64,000 nucleotides of DNA from Patiria miniata. Its lineage: Eukaryota; Echinodermata; Asteroidea; Valvatida; Asterinidae. Each line of letters begins with the position of its first letter. The first letter of the stretch is position 1. The notes beneath the pieces were generated by a model that was given only the letters and a program-made list of their open reading frames with translations, was not told the origin of the DNA and searched no databases. The DNA lies in NCBI RefSeq assembly GCF_015706575.1, contig NW_024037059.1, forward strand, positions 14,235,730 to 14,299,729, in the 5' to 3' direction. Below are positions 10,351 to 22,736 of the stretch, piece after piece. The position numbers were made by a program, and so were the translations under genes.

Positions 10351-13290
10351 TGACAAATTATACAGACTCTCTCCCTTTCAATCTGTTTCTGACCTTTGGC
10401 TGTTCTTTTTGACACTGAATAAATCTTTTTTGATTGGAGGCCCATACATGAAGTTTTCTCTGGATTATTGGACTCTCATTTCATCCCTTCCTATAATTGC
10501 TAACATTTTGGTCAATACAATTTTCCTGAAGCTACATATAGCTTTAAACTTTTAATAACTTCAGAAATTCCTCATCCTTTCATCTTGCCCTGTTTTTCCA
10601 TGGTTGCTAGTCCTTATAGTACTTAACAATCTTATCACCATGGCAAATTAAACAACCAAATTTGTATCTGCATTTGAGCCAAACTCAGTTGACAAAATCT
10701 TACAAAGCCTTTTCCTGTTCTTTAGTTCCTAAATGTTCACCTTAACTATCATGGAAATCATATCATCTTTTGATACCAAAAACATAAAAATCGGACCACG
10801 GGTTGCTGTGCAGCAAAACATTTTCTGGCGCTATGCGCCGTGAAAACTGAATTTTCCCATATACGTCGTGTACACGAGCAGAAATTACCATTTGTACATA
10901 TGATTATTAATCAACCATAATTCCAAAACCCTTTGACTTATAGACATGAAATTTCTTGGATATGTTCATGATGAGTTGCTTCATGCATGTATTGAGTTTC
11001 AAATTTTTCGTCACTCGATAGCTGAGATCTTAGGGTGTCCACAAAATATGAATGATTTAAAGCTTGTACAATGTCAGCCATCTCTGAGAGCCATCTCCTT
11101 CCCTTCGGACACCCATTTCTTTGGTCCTCTGCCCTCAGTATCTATTCTTTATTTCATCTCCATCTTTACTCCATCTTGCTTAGGCGCTTTCACCTCCCAT
11201 TCTTTTCTGATCTTAATTAAATTCCGTAACATTTATTCCCATCTAAAGCAGAGAAAATGAACAAGAGAACAGCAATAACCATGATTTCCTACTTTTTTTG
11301 CAATTCTTGTAGCTACTTGTATCTCCATACACATTCCTCTTTCTTCTTTTGCCTAGGGCCTAAGTTGCTGTTATATAGCCAATCTGTAGACCTTACTGTC
11401 CTACATGTATCATAATTATTTCCTCATCCTGTTCTCCCCTTTAACACAAACACCCCCCCCCCCAAAAAAAAACCCACAAAAAAACAAAGGTTAAGTGCAT
11501 CATGCCATTTTGAACAAACGGATGAAGTGGATTGAGGTATCCACTCGCTATCGGACTCTTAACTTCAAAAAATCAATTATTTTTTGAAAATTGACATGCG
11601 ATTTAGGGAGATAAAGATTCATCAACCATGTCAGAAATTCATTTATGTGAAATTTGAGGCAAAAGTAACAAATCTACAAGTTATTTGTTGAGCATAATTG
11701 TCATACGTGTGGATTGGAAAAACTTGATGAAGTAATCAAGACTTTAAAGACTGCTGATGTGGTGACTTTATAGAAATTTACTGAATTTAAACTTTCTTAC
11801 TGATTGGACTTGCATCACAATATATTTTTGTTTAGTTATTCTTTGAATGTTTGTGATACCTCGGATTCTGGAAATTTGGCCTCCTTTTGAGTTGTCACAG
11901 CTCCATACACATACTAGGCCACTACATGTTCATCAATTTGATTATTCATGCAATTAAGTGTAACAGCTATTTTTTTTTCTTTAACTAGATCTTTTTCAGT
12001 GGCCAAAAAACCCATTCCATTATTTGCCATGCTTTGCTTAAACAATGTAGGCCTAGTTACCGATGAAGATCTCAAAACATGTAGGCACTTCTAATACACA
12101 CTTGTTGTTTTCTTTATTTGTTGTTTAAATTAAGAGAATAATTCATCTCAAACATTAAAGTTGCATTCCCGTGCTATGTTGGGTTTTATCCACAAAATGG
12201 ATTCCTTTTCTAAATGGCTATTTTTCTAGTCATTAATGTTATTAACTTTTGAATGAGACATAGATTGAAAAACTTGTGCCTCGGCTTGTTTTATTATTAA
12301 TTATTACTGGTGACCCGACAATTCCATTCTCGTGGGGTAGGCTACAGGTAGTTCCGCCCCACAATCAGTATTGGTGATGTTAGGATCGCGTTATGTTTGT
12401 GCCCAAAATTAAACCTTTTTTTTCTGAGGGTTGCAAATGCCCATAAAAAAAGGGGGCGGGCAGTTTTATGGTAGAATGAAACTTACAAGATCAAAATGTA
12501 TCAAGAGAAAGAAATCAAATTTATTGAAGAGCACAGGGAATGCAAAATTTGGATGCAAGCAAGTTTTCAATCTCCAGACATCAATTATCAGTAACAAATT
12601 TAAGCAAAACCAAGTGCAATTAGACAAATCTGAGTCAAAATAAACTCTATATATAGTCTCTAAAATTAACAGTGCTTCATGTAGGAGTATTAATTGCTAC
12701 TTGAAATAGCAACACGCATACATTGTAAATCCAAAATGTTTGCGAAATTTGGTGGCATAAATAGCAACAAACAATTCCACTAAGAGTAGAAAACAACCAG
12801 TTTTTAATGATTTTCAAAACATTATTTGCATGAAAATGTTTGTGAATACACCTTTAAATATTATCTGTATAAAGAGAATATTTGTGAAGGATATGGGTTT
12901 CCAATGGATATGTGTGTTTCGGAGAAAAGAAGTTTATTTAAAAGAAAAATTAATGAAACATTTGTTGCAAACCTATAACTTGGTAGTAAGAAGTTTTAGT
13001 ACAAAACTAATTACCCCACTAATTTAATATCTTGCATATAATTATTAGTATCTCTGTTGACAGAAAACAAACATGAAAAGTTGATTTCCAAAATGTGATG
13101 AATGCCATTTTGTTCTCTGTTAGAATCCTGCCCTCTCATGTCTCTGCCCCACGTCAGGTTTGATGGCTGTTTTACGTAGGTTAAACATATTGGAAGAATA
13201 CAGTAAAGCGAGAATGCAGTTTAGAAACCATATCATCATACCGTGATGTTCTGTAAAATTTAATAAGGCCAAAAAAAGAGTTCTGCTTCC
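10351..13290. other. Non-coding part of block A
   Basis: No gene seen. The 104-codon open frame at 10,946-11,260 aligns at DNA level with 51,600-51,790, but the paralogue is open in another register, so coding is unlikely. A sub-segment (about 12,180-12,560, with ttctcgtggggtaggct) occurs again in block B and at 55,890-56,290. Confidence 0.5.
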
Positions 13291-14808
13291 AATTACAGTC
13301 GACTCCCGTTATAATGAGCCCGGTCATAACGATAACCCGGATGTAACGAGCACATTCTCCCAGTCCCGATCAATTTGAGTACATTACTATGGGGAAATAT
13401 TTGGTTATTACGTGCACGGACATAACGAGACTTCGGCTATTACGATGATTTTGGCTGACCCAATGCGAGGAAAAGCATTGCTCTCAACCCATTTACAATG
13501 ACATCTTTGCAAAACTACGGGCATTGCAGCTTGTCAACGAGAGACCTTTTGTCTCGAAACGGGTATCATGCTCCCGTCTTCCAATTCAAGCAACACACTT
13601 AAGCTTCACCCATCAATGTACCTTTGTAAAGACTTAAGGGCAGCCTTCAAAATTGAGCCCTCGCGAAGTCAGCGAAGTTCGCGAACTAATTTTGATTCCA
13701 AGTTAGGAGTAAACTTCGAGCTGTGCAGGTTCATTTGCATCGCATGACAATGCGCCTTTGTTATGCTAAAACTATGCTAATATGCTACAGCTGCTGGGTT
13801 CGCGAAGTGCGCGAAACTGGCGTACGCGGAGTTCGCGTAAGCTACCGGTCAGTGCTCCGGTAATATTCAGGCTTAGTTGCGTCGGCGGTATTTGTTAAAC
13901 CAGGAGCTAGCAAGGCGCTGTGTTCCCGAATATTTTTTGATAAGTGGCAAATTTCCGTCACATCGTTTGATAATGTTGACAACTTGAAATCAACTTCCTG
14001 AAATTGGAATGAAAATTCTTGCCGCAAGTTTCTTGGCCCTTGGGCAATATTTTAACTTCACACCTGCGGTATTCATCAAGCACAAAGACTGCCAAAATGT
14101 ATTTTCAGAAAGCGTTTCGCCTCAAAATACGATCTATATTATTTGTATATGAACTGCACTTTTTTTTTTTATATAATTAAGCACCGATTGTCGTGATACG
14201 GAAAAGTGTACTATCCATGGCTTCCGATTTCCGCATTCTGTAGAACTTATTTACTGGTGATGTTGTCTGCATGTAGCCCTTTCTATTTTTCCTCCGTAAG
14301 GTAGAATTGAAGAGGAGTATATCAGGCCTAATACGTTTATCAATAAAACAACTTCTAGTTGCTGCGGATCTCCCCGGCCATGCTCAGAGTTTCACTCCGA
14401 AAATAAATACTTCCGTCTTTTTTGAAATGCCTTAGCAATACATAACAAATTTTCTTTTGAAGGAGGTAATGCACCCAAACGCAAATATATTAGCCGAACA
14501 ATTATTAATCTTTATGCTTAATGACCGTAAAAGCAATTAAAAAATCAACTGTAATTTTAGAGGGATAATAAAAAGCGTCCAATTAGGATAGAATAAATCA
14601 TTTCCCGTTTCTTCAAAACATACATGTATATGAAAATTTCGTTACAGAATTGGAAAGAAATTATTATAGTAAGACACTGAAGAGAACGGTTAAATCAACT
14701 TTGACTATGCAGTTTAGAAACTGTTTTATGAATATTTACGAAGCCGACACGCGTCACTAGATATCCTTGACAATAATGTTACTATGGAAATGCCTTGCAC
14801 TAGTTAAC

Positions 14809-14917
14809 CTATATATGGGATGTTTGGGCGGGTCTTATTGCCTATCAGTGAACTCCAGTTTGGCGGGAACGTTTTCACAGCTCGTCGCATTGGTGGTGAC
14901 ATGCCGTCGTCATGACG
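14809..14917 (-). promoter_or_regulatory. Promoter-like module in left arm, facing outward
   Basis: Read on the minus strand the order is CRE palindrome cgtcatgacg (14,908-14,917), CCAAT box (14,889-14,896), E2F consensus TTCCCGCCAAA (14,859-14,869), GC box cccgccc (14,826-14,832) and TATA-like catatatagg (near 14,809-14,818). The spacing is that of an ordinary RNA polymerase II promoter. The same order occurs in the other arm. No open frame of note follows on this side. Confidence 0.45.
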
Positions 14918-15180
14918 ATCTACCTGTCTGTCTTGCGCTTCACAAGTTCCCACGCTCTTATTTGGGCAAGGAGCCAAACCAGACCAGTTTTGCGCCAGGC
15001 ATCGTGTGGAGTTGCCGACGGCTGTTTAATGTGCAGGCTGTTGGGCTGAAACGCGGAGTTCGCGAACCTCATGCTCAGCTAGCTAGCTAGCTGTGCTGCC
15101 GTCGTGATCCCTGTATCAATGGATGGGCCAACATGTAAAAGGTCGCATGGGAGCTGACTTCAAGCGCAATTGTAATGTTT

Positions 15181-16000
15181 TCGGATTGTACAGTACAACG
15201 CGTGCATGCACATGTATGTTGTTCTACATCATGTATGATTGCATTTTTACTCCGCATGGAATTCTGAAGCCTTTTACTTCTATGGGTGGATAAATTGTGA
15301 TTCAGTTTTTGTTTTCTTTATTGTGTTCGGGTGAACTCATAAGTCTGAAATAAAGCAATTTTGAGGAGGGGGGTGGATTTTGCATGCTTGTACATTATTA
15401 TTATTTTTTTTTTTACAATTTTTACAATTTTCTTCTCGTCAAAGATCTCCATTAGGATCTGTACATTTCTAATATGATTGTTCTTTTACACTGAAGTTCA
15501 ATGAGTAAATAAATATGAAATTAGTAAGTTACTTTATTATTGCATCATTGAACTCAAAGTTCAACAAGATATTATGTTGAATATGAGCTAGGCGGCAGGG
15601 TTTTGATTTATGAACGGGAATCAAAAACTATAATTATTATAATATACACGATTACCTTAAATTGTATGATAATTGATACACATCGAAGTGAATTGGGCAT
15701 AATAATAATGGGAATGTAGACACTACACGTATCATGGGCGGCTGCAGAGTTGGACTGCTACTGCTACCGTTCTATAGGCAAGATGATTAGTACATCAACA
15801 ACATGTAGACTCATCTGATCTACGATGTGAAGACTCAGTCGGCCAAGGAAGGCAAAATTCTGCACCTCGTTCGTGTCATTTCTCACTGGATACGGGTGCT
15901 TCTTTGCATTTGGTGATAGACTCTGCAATGTTCGCGGGAGCCCTATCACATGTGCATGTGTTCCCATAACCTCAGTGCATTGTTCGGCCTGGAGCTGACT
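15181..16000. other. Interior of the 10-kb element, nothing recognised
   Basis: AT-rich sequence with one poly(T) run near 15,400 and no gene-like frame. Confidence 0.4.
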
Positions 16001-16003
16001 ACG

Positions 16004-16048
16004 GTTATTGCGTGCTCATGCATTGCGTGCTCATGCATTGCGTGCTCA
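16004..16048. repeat. 15-bp tandem repeat, three units
   Basis: attgcgtgctcatgc occurs three times head to tail, the last unit ending ctcaaaa. It is short and well preserved. Confidence 0.8.
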
Positions 16049-16747
16049 AAATGGGAAAGTCCCGAGTTATTTACATGGCTGTTCATGTACAGGAATTTTT
16101 GTCATTCAGGCCGACAGCGTAAACGAAATAAACTAATAAAAAGCTGCGAATATTTTCCACAATAAATATACTGTACTGAATATGGGTAAGTTCAGTTGAA
16201 CAGCTACTTTTACGAAACTATTACTGTGGTGAATTTCACGAGTGAACTTTTTTTCTCAACGCCATCCATCATCTACGAGAAACGTGAGGGTATTTTTTTT
16301 CTCGAAATTGTCTGAGTGCGTCCGGCCGCCCATACACAAACATTTTGGCACATTTCCCGGGGTTGGATTGCGAGGGTGGAACGACTGCTTCTCGCTCACG
16401 GGAGTTATTATAAATGTGTCTAGTGTGCACGGTTGCTGGGGTGGCGGTGGGGCGAAAACCTCCCGCGGGAATTTCCCATGAGTTTATTTACCGGGAATTG
16501 GTCTGTATAGTTTGGAAAGGATGATCAGAACGCGGATGCCTTTATGTTCATCTATATACTAGATCTGGTGACAAAAAATTATAAAACTGTCTTATCAACT
16601 TCTTATTTCAATCCAGAAAATTGCAGAATCGCATCACCATGCCTGCTGAATAGTACGATCACTTAATAATATGGGTACAATGTACAGTCGAGTCAATTGA
16701 AAATGTGGTGCCGATAAAGGGGTTTAATGGACAAAGGGCAATTCCAC

Positions 16748-18357
16748 GGTAACGGAAGGACGTTTTCACTCATTAAACAAAATTTCAAATGTGTGTATCA
16801 CAGACACTGTTCATAGTTACAGCAAACAAATGTCACAATTGTATTGCTATAATGCTACTTTCATTTTCCACACTTTTGGGGGGCATGAATGCCTCCCGTT
16901 TTTGAATTATGAATATTAATGAGGTCGGTAACGGAAGGACGGTAAAACGGACAAGGGTTTTCCAACTTACTCGCATTTTGCGTAAACTCTGTGAATTTTA
17001 TGGGGTAATTATATTTTAAAGGTAAGAAATGGAATCCCTGAAGCTTTATCTATACTATACCGCCTTTCATTTGACTTTAAGTGTTTCGGTAATATAATTA
17101 CGACGTTTTAAGCAGATTATGATTTGGTAACGGAAGGACGGTAACGGAAGGACAAAAGGTTTACTCAATTACAGCATGAACAAAATGTGAATTTGCACTA
17201 ATTATACAAGTGAAACAAATTGCAGAAATGTGTAACTGAATGTGAAATCAACAATATGCAGACCTGGCATAAATAATTATACCCAAGAAACTATAGAGAT
17301 AAAGATAGAAGCCTGCTAATTAATGATAACAAAAGAAAAACGAAAACCACCCAAAACACATAATTCACGAACACAAGACAACTACAGAAATGGACTTCAA
17401 ACCCATCACCTCAATCCTTAAAAGTTTAAATACACAGTTTTTGAGCACTTGAGTATATTGGTTACATGTTCACCAACAACTTTTAATAATAATACCGGTA
17501 GGTTCAGTGGTTTACCTAAAGGGTGGGGGGGGGGGGGGGGGGGCGACCAGCCTACATGTACATTTAAGGTAAAAACATCTACCGGTAGAACTGATGGCTT
17601 CAGTTAGGTGTTGCTTTTAATTGAACTCTAAAATCAATGTTTGGAATCAAAATACAATGATTTAGAGTAGTAACAATTAATTTATAAACATCCAAACTGA
17701 AATTGTTAATTTGGGCATAATTTGTCAAAGATTGCACCTCACATGTCCTACACATGTAAATTGAATGAAAGTGCCCCAAAGTACCGGTACTTTCTGCCAT
17801 CTCATTTTTGACTTAATTTGATTCTGGAATGGCTTCACAGAATTCGTATCTTTCTCTATTGTCCATGAATGCTGATGGCAGCAACTTTATGATTTGATTT
17901 TCTGCAACAACTCCACACATGTACAAGTACTGGTACATCAGCATATATGTACATGTACATTGTACATGTTGTACATGCCTGTGCCTTCCTTTGTAATAAA
18001 CACCTTGCCCTGCTTATCCTGCTTTTGTGAAGGTGGGTCACATGAATGTCCTTTCAATGCTCATTATACATGCATGTATTTGCAGTGATTTTCATTTTTC
18101 AAACATGAGCGCAAATGTCGTAACATTTGATAAAAATACGATTTGTCCTTCCGTTACCGTCCTTCCGTTACCAATTTGGTAACGGAAGGACGTGATTTAA
18201 TTAATTGTAATTAAAAAACGAGAAGTACAGCAGTGTCAGTTATAATGTCATATTGAAGGCCTACCTAAACCTGCTTTGCACAATAACTTTCAATGCATTC
18301 ATACTGCAAGTTTTAAAAATAAATTAAAATTATGTATATTTTCGGTAACGGAAGGAC
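16748..18357. repeat. Array of eight exact GGTAACGGAAGGAC motifs
   Basis: The 14-mer ggtaacggaaggac is found on the plus strand at 16,748, 16,927, 17,126, 17,140, 18,178 and 18,344 and on the minus strand at 18,145 and 18,159. The copies at 17,126/17,140 and at 18,145/18,159 are directly head to tail, and 18,159-18,191 is a perfect palindrome around aattt. Spacing is otherwise irregular and the sequence between copies is unrelated. The pattern suggests binding sites for one protein, such as a transposase acting on subterminal repeats. Confidence 0.85.
17160..18140. other. Sequence between motif clusters
   Basis: No gene seen. It contains a poly(G) run near 17,525 and a short palindromic tacatgtaca tract near 17,950. 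Confidence 0.4.
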
Positions 18358-18640
18358 ATTTTCGAAGGCTGAAATATTAGAAGTCACTGAAGTGAAGCAA
18401 ATTACGCAAAATGTTAAAAACAAGTTTTAGTCGGTTTTTCAAGACCAATACTTTCTCATGACAGAAACTGATGGCATTAGTACATATTTTTGTGTGTGTT
18501 TTGGTAGAATACTTTCATATCACTATTAATCACATTTTTAGGATTAAAACAAGATTATTACATAATCCTATTTTTTGGTACTGAAATGTATAGAAAATAA
18601 AATTCCGACTTCAAATCTTGAAAATATAGACTTTTAGCTT

Positions 18641-18930
18641 TCATTTGATGCCAAATTTGTTTAAGTCACATGTATTTGAATTTTTTGGTGTCATGTCCAC
18701 TTTGGTGTGGAATTGCCCCAAAGGTTTTTTTTTATCAACTGATCTGAAACTACCTCCCTGGCCCGACTTCACTTTTTGAAACATGCATAATTCATTGTCG
18801 GTAAGACCACCCGTTTCTTGATGAAGGGTATAGCAACACTCGCCTCGGCTCATTTGTGGATAAAAATATTCCAAAGGAGCTACATGTGTACGGTCAGTAC
18901 AAATGCAACAAGTTTTCCAGAAATTACGAT
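18641..18930 (-). other. Uncertain open frame, possibly a captured exon
   Basis: The minus strand is open for about 95 codons with a protein-like mix of residues, including several cysteines (KTCCICTDRTHV ... RGECCYTLHQE ... NTCDLNKFGIK). There is no ATG before the poly(C) tract at its upstream border and no recognisable domain. It lies between the motif array and another open frame (19,100-19,381), on the same strand. It may be chance. Confidence 0.2.
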
Positions 18931-19099
18931 TGGGGGGGGGGGGGGGGTAGGCCCAATAATAACATGTCATCCAGACCGTTCTGCCCGATAATACTCGTCC
19001 AATACAGTAGATGTTTTTACAAAAAGAAAGAAAATATTTACAAACACAAAGAAAGTAATACGGAAAGTATAGGAACGGGACACGCAGGGGAAGTGGCTG

Positions 19100-19381
19100 C
19101 TAGTCTTGTCTCACATTCGGACTGGCCTTTAAGAGTTGGCTTTGGGTAGAAGAAGTGTCACTGAATGGGATAGTGCCATCCCTTTTCCAAACTCCAAAGT
19201 TCTTGTACAGGTGGACTGCTTCAATGTTTCTGATGGGTTGCTCCGCACAGTGTGCACACTGTTCCGGGGGTAGGCACTTGGAGAAAATAATCATTCCCTT
19301 CCGTCTGTCTACATGTGTCTTGAAGAACTCCATATCTGCTGTGATGTTGGCCTTCTTGATGTCCTTGTACGGTCCAGTCAT
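19100..19381 (-). CDS. Uncertain 93-codon frame, possible captured gene fragment
   Basis: An ATG at 19,381 opens a frame that reads MTGPYKDIKKANITAD, then a cysteine cluster CLPPEQCAHCAEQP, then HLYKNFGVWKRDGTIPFSD, to a TAG at 19,100. Composition is protein-like and less biased than neighbouring frames. The Mutator-like element at 19,439 begins only 58 bases upstream, so any 5' exon would be displaced. No family was recognised. A competing overlapping frame (19,221-19,451) is also open, which weakens the case. Confidence 0.3.
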   Translation of the reverse strand: MTGPYKDIKKANITADMEFFKTHVDRRKGMIIFSKCLPPEQCAHCAEQPIRNIEAVHLYKNFGVWKRDGTIPFSDTSSTQSQLLKASPNVRQD

Positions 19382-19438
19382 TTGTGTGCTTCTCTATGGT
19401 TACGATGCGTCGAGCCGGTTGATTTACGTTGACAGCTA

Positions 19439-21423
19439 TAGCCTTGACCAAGGCTATCAGCTTGTTCCCATTATGAGCTTGTTCCCGCTACCGCACACCG
19501 CGCGCGCAGCAACACAATGTTGTACTATATACCGTTAGCCTCAACGACCCTTGCGTGTGCTTTGTGTGCATGTACGTACGCCCCACACTCACTTCCTCAA
19601 ACAGCCGTACAGTAAGTCGAGGCGGAAGATAGCCTTGACGCAACCGTGTATGCTGAATATGATAATTAGTACGCGCTATGGTAAATAGTCTTCTCTCATT
19701 GGATAACGGCTGACAAAAAAATGAATATTTATTAAATTGCATAATACGACCAAAGGTTTATAAACCAGACGGCCTGTGGTAACAATAATTATTGTAAAAC
19801 ACCCCCTTAAAATCTTAAATAATAGTAGAATAATATTTATAAAGTAACACATAGTTTGGGTCGAAAATGAAAAGAAAAGGATGAAAAATTAGACCTTCAA
19901 AAAACGGCAAACGGTACAAAACCGCACGCCGGCAAAAACGATGTCACCATGCACAGAGGCCACGTTTGGGCCGTCCACAGTACGCACCGGCCCGGCTGGC
20001 GCCATCAGTAAGACACGCTGCGCTTTCACGTTCAGCGGCACAAAAGCGGCTCACACTATTGAGTATATCTACCGCTGACTTTTTGGGGGGGGGGGGGAAT
20101 TCTTATAAGCTGTCAAGGGGATATGGGAAAAAAATATCTCTCCTTCAGCAAACTTATTCTGTAAGATTGATTTTAACTTGTATGAACAACTGATAAGTTA
20201 TATGTCGTATGTACGACTAATATATCGACAGGGTACGACATATTTCGACAGGGTACGACATATTTCGACAGGGTACGACTAATATCATCGACAGGGTACG
20301 ACATATATGTCGACAGGGTATGACATATCAAACATATGACATAATGTCGACAGGTGCCGGTACGACATATATGTCGTGCATAAGTCGAGTCGACAGGGTA
20401 CGATATATGTCGCATACGACAAAGTCGTATATAAGTACGATTTAATATCTCGTGTGTACAAAATATGAATTGTAACTCATATGTTCGACTTGTTTGTCGA
20501 TTATGTCGTACATACAACAACATATCTTGTGAGAACGCCTTGTATCTCGTGCGATTTACATCTACGACTTACATGTCGTACGTATGTTGTAGGTACAACA
20601 TACGATTCATACGTACGCGTTAAAATACATGTGTCGTACGTATGAGATGTATGTTGCACATGGTACGAATTCAGTTTTTTTCACCATGTACCTGACAGTT
20701 TCGTATCATTTCCATCCCAAAGTCAATAGCTCGTTTCTTGCAGTTAATTCATATGGGTGCTTATAGATACGAGTTAACCTGCATTCGATTAAATGGGTAC
20801 GATTTGACCTGGGTCCGAGTTGACCTGTTCCCTACATTCGCTGTCAGAATAGCACGGGGCAGGTAGCGGCGTGATAATGTACGCTGTTGCACCGACAAAA
20901 CGTCGGCGGACTGTCTTGAACTGTCCAATTCGCAATACATTGGAAATAGTATCATTTTGAACGATTGTTCACTCATATAGCGGCATATTTAATTTGTTTG
21001 TAATGGGATTGAAATACCTGGACATATCATGGTTTGAGTGAGTGAACATACATGTACATGTACGTGGTGTATGCAGTAATTTGCGGGATCATGAATATGT
21101 ATGTAGCGGGTCAAAGTTTACGGGCTTTGATTGGATATCGTGTAATATATGCGCATCAGAAATTTTCGGCCGATTTCGGTCGAAACTATAAAGAAACACA
21201 TAAGGAATTCGCCACGGTTGCGTCAAGGCTATCTTGCGCCTCGACTTAGTGTACGGCTGTTTGCGGAAGTGTGTGTGGGGCGTACGTACATGCACACAAA
21301 GCACACGCAATGGTCGTTGGGGCTAACGGTATAGTACAACATTGTGTCGCTGCGCGCGCGGTGTATGTGCGGTAGCGGGAACAAGCTCATATCGGAACAA
21401 GCTGATAGCCTTGGTCAAGGCTA
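19439..21423. mobile_element. Mutator-like element, non-autonomous
   Basis: The ends tagccttgaccaaggcta and the exact complement are preceded and followed by a perfect 9-base duplication, tgacagcta (19,430-19,438 and 21,424-21,432). Similarity of the inverted arms extends for about 230 bases, with a few differences. Long terminal inverted repeats plus a 9-bp duplication are typical of Mutator-like elements. The first 18 bases are themselves palindromic. The interior has no transposase; it holds a poly(G) run (20,081) and a GTCGAC/TACGACATAT-rich array. Confidence 0.85.
20220..20660. repeat. Degenerating tcgacagggtacgacatat array
   Basis: About five recognisable units of tcgacagggtacgacatat (19-24 bases each) run from 20,226 to about 20,330, then decay into a long stretch dominated by cgac, gtcg, tacgta and atatgt words up to about 20,660. 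The whole stretch is rich in short palindromes. No coding frame explains it. Confidence 0.75.
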
Positions 21424-21432
21424 TGACAGCTA

Positions 21433-22310
21433 CAGCGCCGCGGACTTCGCGAACCTGTGCTACCGTCGTGATCCCTGCATCAATACATCAACCAACGTGT
21501 AAAGGTTGCAGGGGGAGCTGACTCTAGTGCTACGCTGCAGCACAGATGCGCACACTAATCTTGTAGACTATCTATTGTGTACCGTCCAAGCCACTGCATG
21601 CTATGCGTGTACTTCACTACTTGTTTATGTTGTTCTGAAGGCTCAATACAAATGTAATTACTTTTTTTCCTTCTCGTCGTCGAATCCTCCAGCATTTTCT
21701 TTTACTATAAGTGGGCACAAGTCATATGGAGGTCTCGATATTTTTACGGCTTTGTTTTGTACGACACCGACAGTAAACGAAATAATCTAATAAAATAATA
21801 CATTTTTTTTCACAATAATTGTTTTAATCAACATGGATAATATGGTTAAAAAAAAAAATTCACGAAACCATTTTTTTCGAGACTTCCATGAATGGGAGCG
21901 GTTTTATTTTTCATTTCAAATTCACTTATTATTCTTCAAAGATGTTGGATTAGGGCGTCCGACGAATATCATTTTTAGCGAAAAATAAAATTATCCTATT
22001 TTGTATCACCATGATGAAAATTACACAACAAAATCAATGGAGCTTGAATCAGCTAGCTTCATAGGTGTTTGCATTTTGGAGATACAACAATTTAAATGGC
22101 CGAATTTGGAGTTTCAATTCAGTGAGATTTACATTATACTTGTATACTTTAAGCATGTTTTAAAAATCTTAATTCTGTTCCGGGAAAAAAAATTCCAAAT
22201 GGTCACAATTTATGGCCAACCGTCCGTTTTTTCCCCCTAAATTCACACTGCACCAGACCAGCCGTCCCTTCGGAATGCCTTGATATCGGCACCCAATATA
22301 CGCAGTCAGT
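21433..22310. other. Interior of the 10-kb element, right of the Mutator-like insertion
   Basis: It starts with a partial copy of the arm sequence (gtcgtgatccctgcatcaa; compare 15,093). Otherwise AT-rich, no gene seen. Confidence 0.4.
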
Positions 22311-22631
22311 AGTTCGACCCAAAGGAACGGGCATTATTAATCTGAGCACACGTTGCGCTGGAAGTCAGGTCCCATGCAACCTTTATACGTTGGTCGATGT
22401 ATGTTGGCACGGGGAACACGACGGCAGCACAGCTGAGGTTCGCGAACTCCGCGTAGCTACGTAGCCTGATACAACCTGTACAGTAAACAGCCGTCGGCAG
22501 CTCCAAACGACGCCCGCATGCTTTGTCATGTCTGGCGCAAAAGGATTCTGGTCAGTTTGGCTACTCGCCAAAATATAAGGGCGTGGGAACTTGAAATTGT
22601 CACCGGCGCTGCGCAAGACAGACAGGTTTAT

Positions 22632-22736
22632 CGTCATGACGACATTTCACCACCAATGAGATGAGCTGGGAAACGTTCGCGCCAAACTGATTTGATTGAT
22701 AGACAATAAGACCCGCCCACACATCCCATATATAGG
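22632..22736 (+). promoter_or_regulatory. Promoter-like module in right arm, facing outward
   Basis: On the plus strand: CRE cgtcatgacg (22,632), CCAAT (22,653), E2F consensus ttcgcgccaaa (22,676), GC box gacccgccc (22,710) and cccatatatagg (22,725). The order and spacing mirror the left arm. Downstream, an ATG at 22,814 opens 37 codons (MSDSFCTFPIESLSTVV...) ending at a donor-like aag|gtaata; whether it is used is unknown. Confidence 0.45.

Larger units (their letters stand above)
2331..13290. repeat. Block A of an old segmental duplication
   Basis: After removing the inserted elements (about 4,015-4,430 and 4,575-10,342), this stretch aligns collinearly with 48,560-55,110. Anchors include aattgaaagggaaattagcaa (2,344 / 48,566), gtaggtgccagtctgg (4,530 / 50,970), the agcgccc-free stretch around ggagataaagatt (11,608 / 52,092) and ttagaatcctgcc (13,121 / 54,968). 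Identity is roughly 80-90 percent with many indels, so the duplication is old. It is useful mainly as an empty-site reference for later insertions. Confidence 0.8.

Noticed and set aside
10946-11260. 104-codon plus-strand frame
   Set aside because: The paralogous block is open in a different register at the same DNA, which argues against protein coding.
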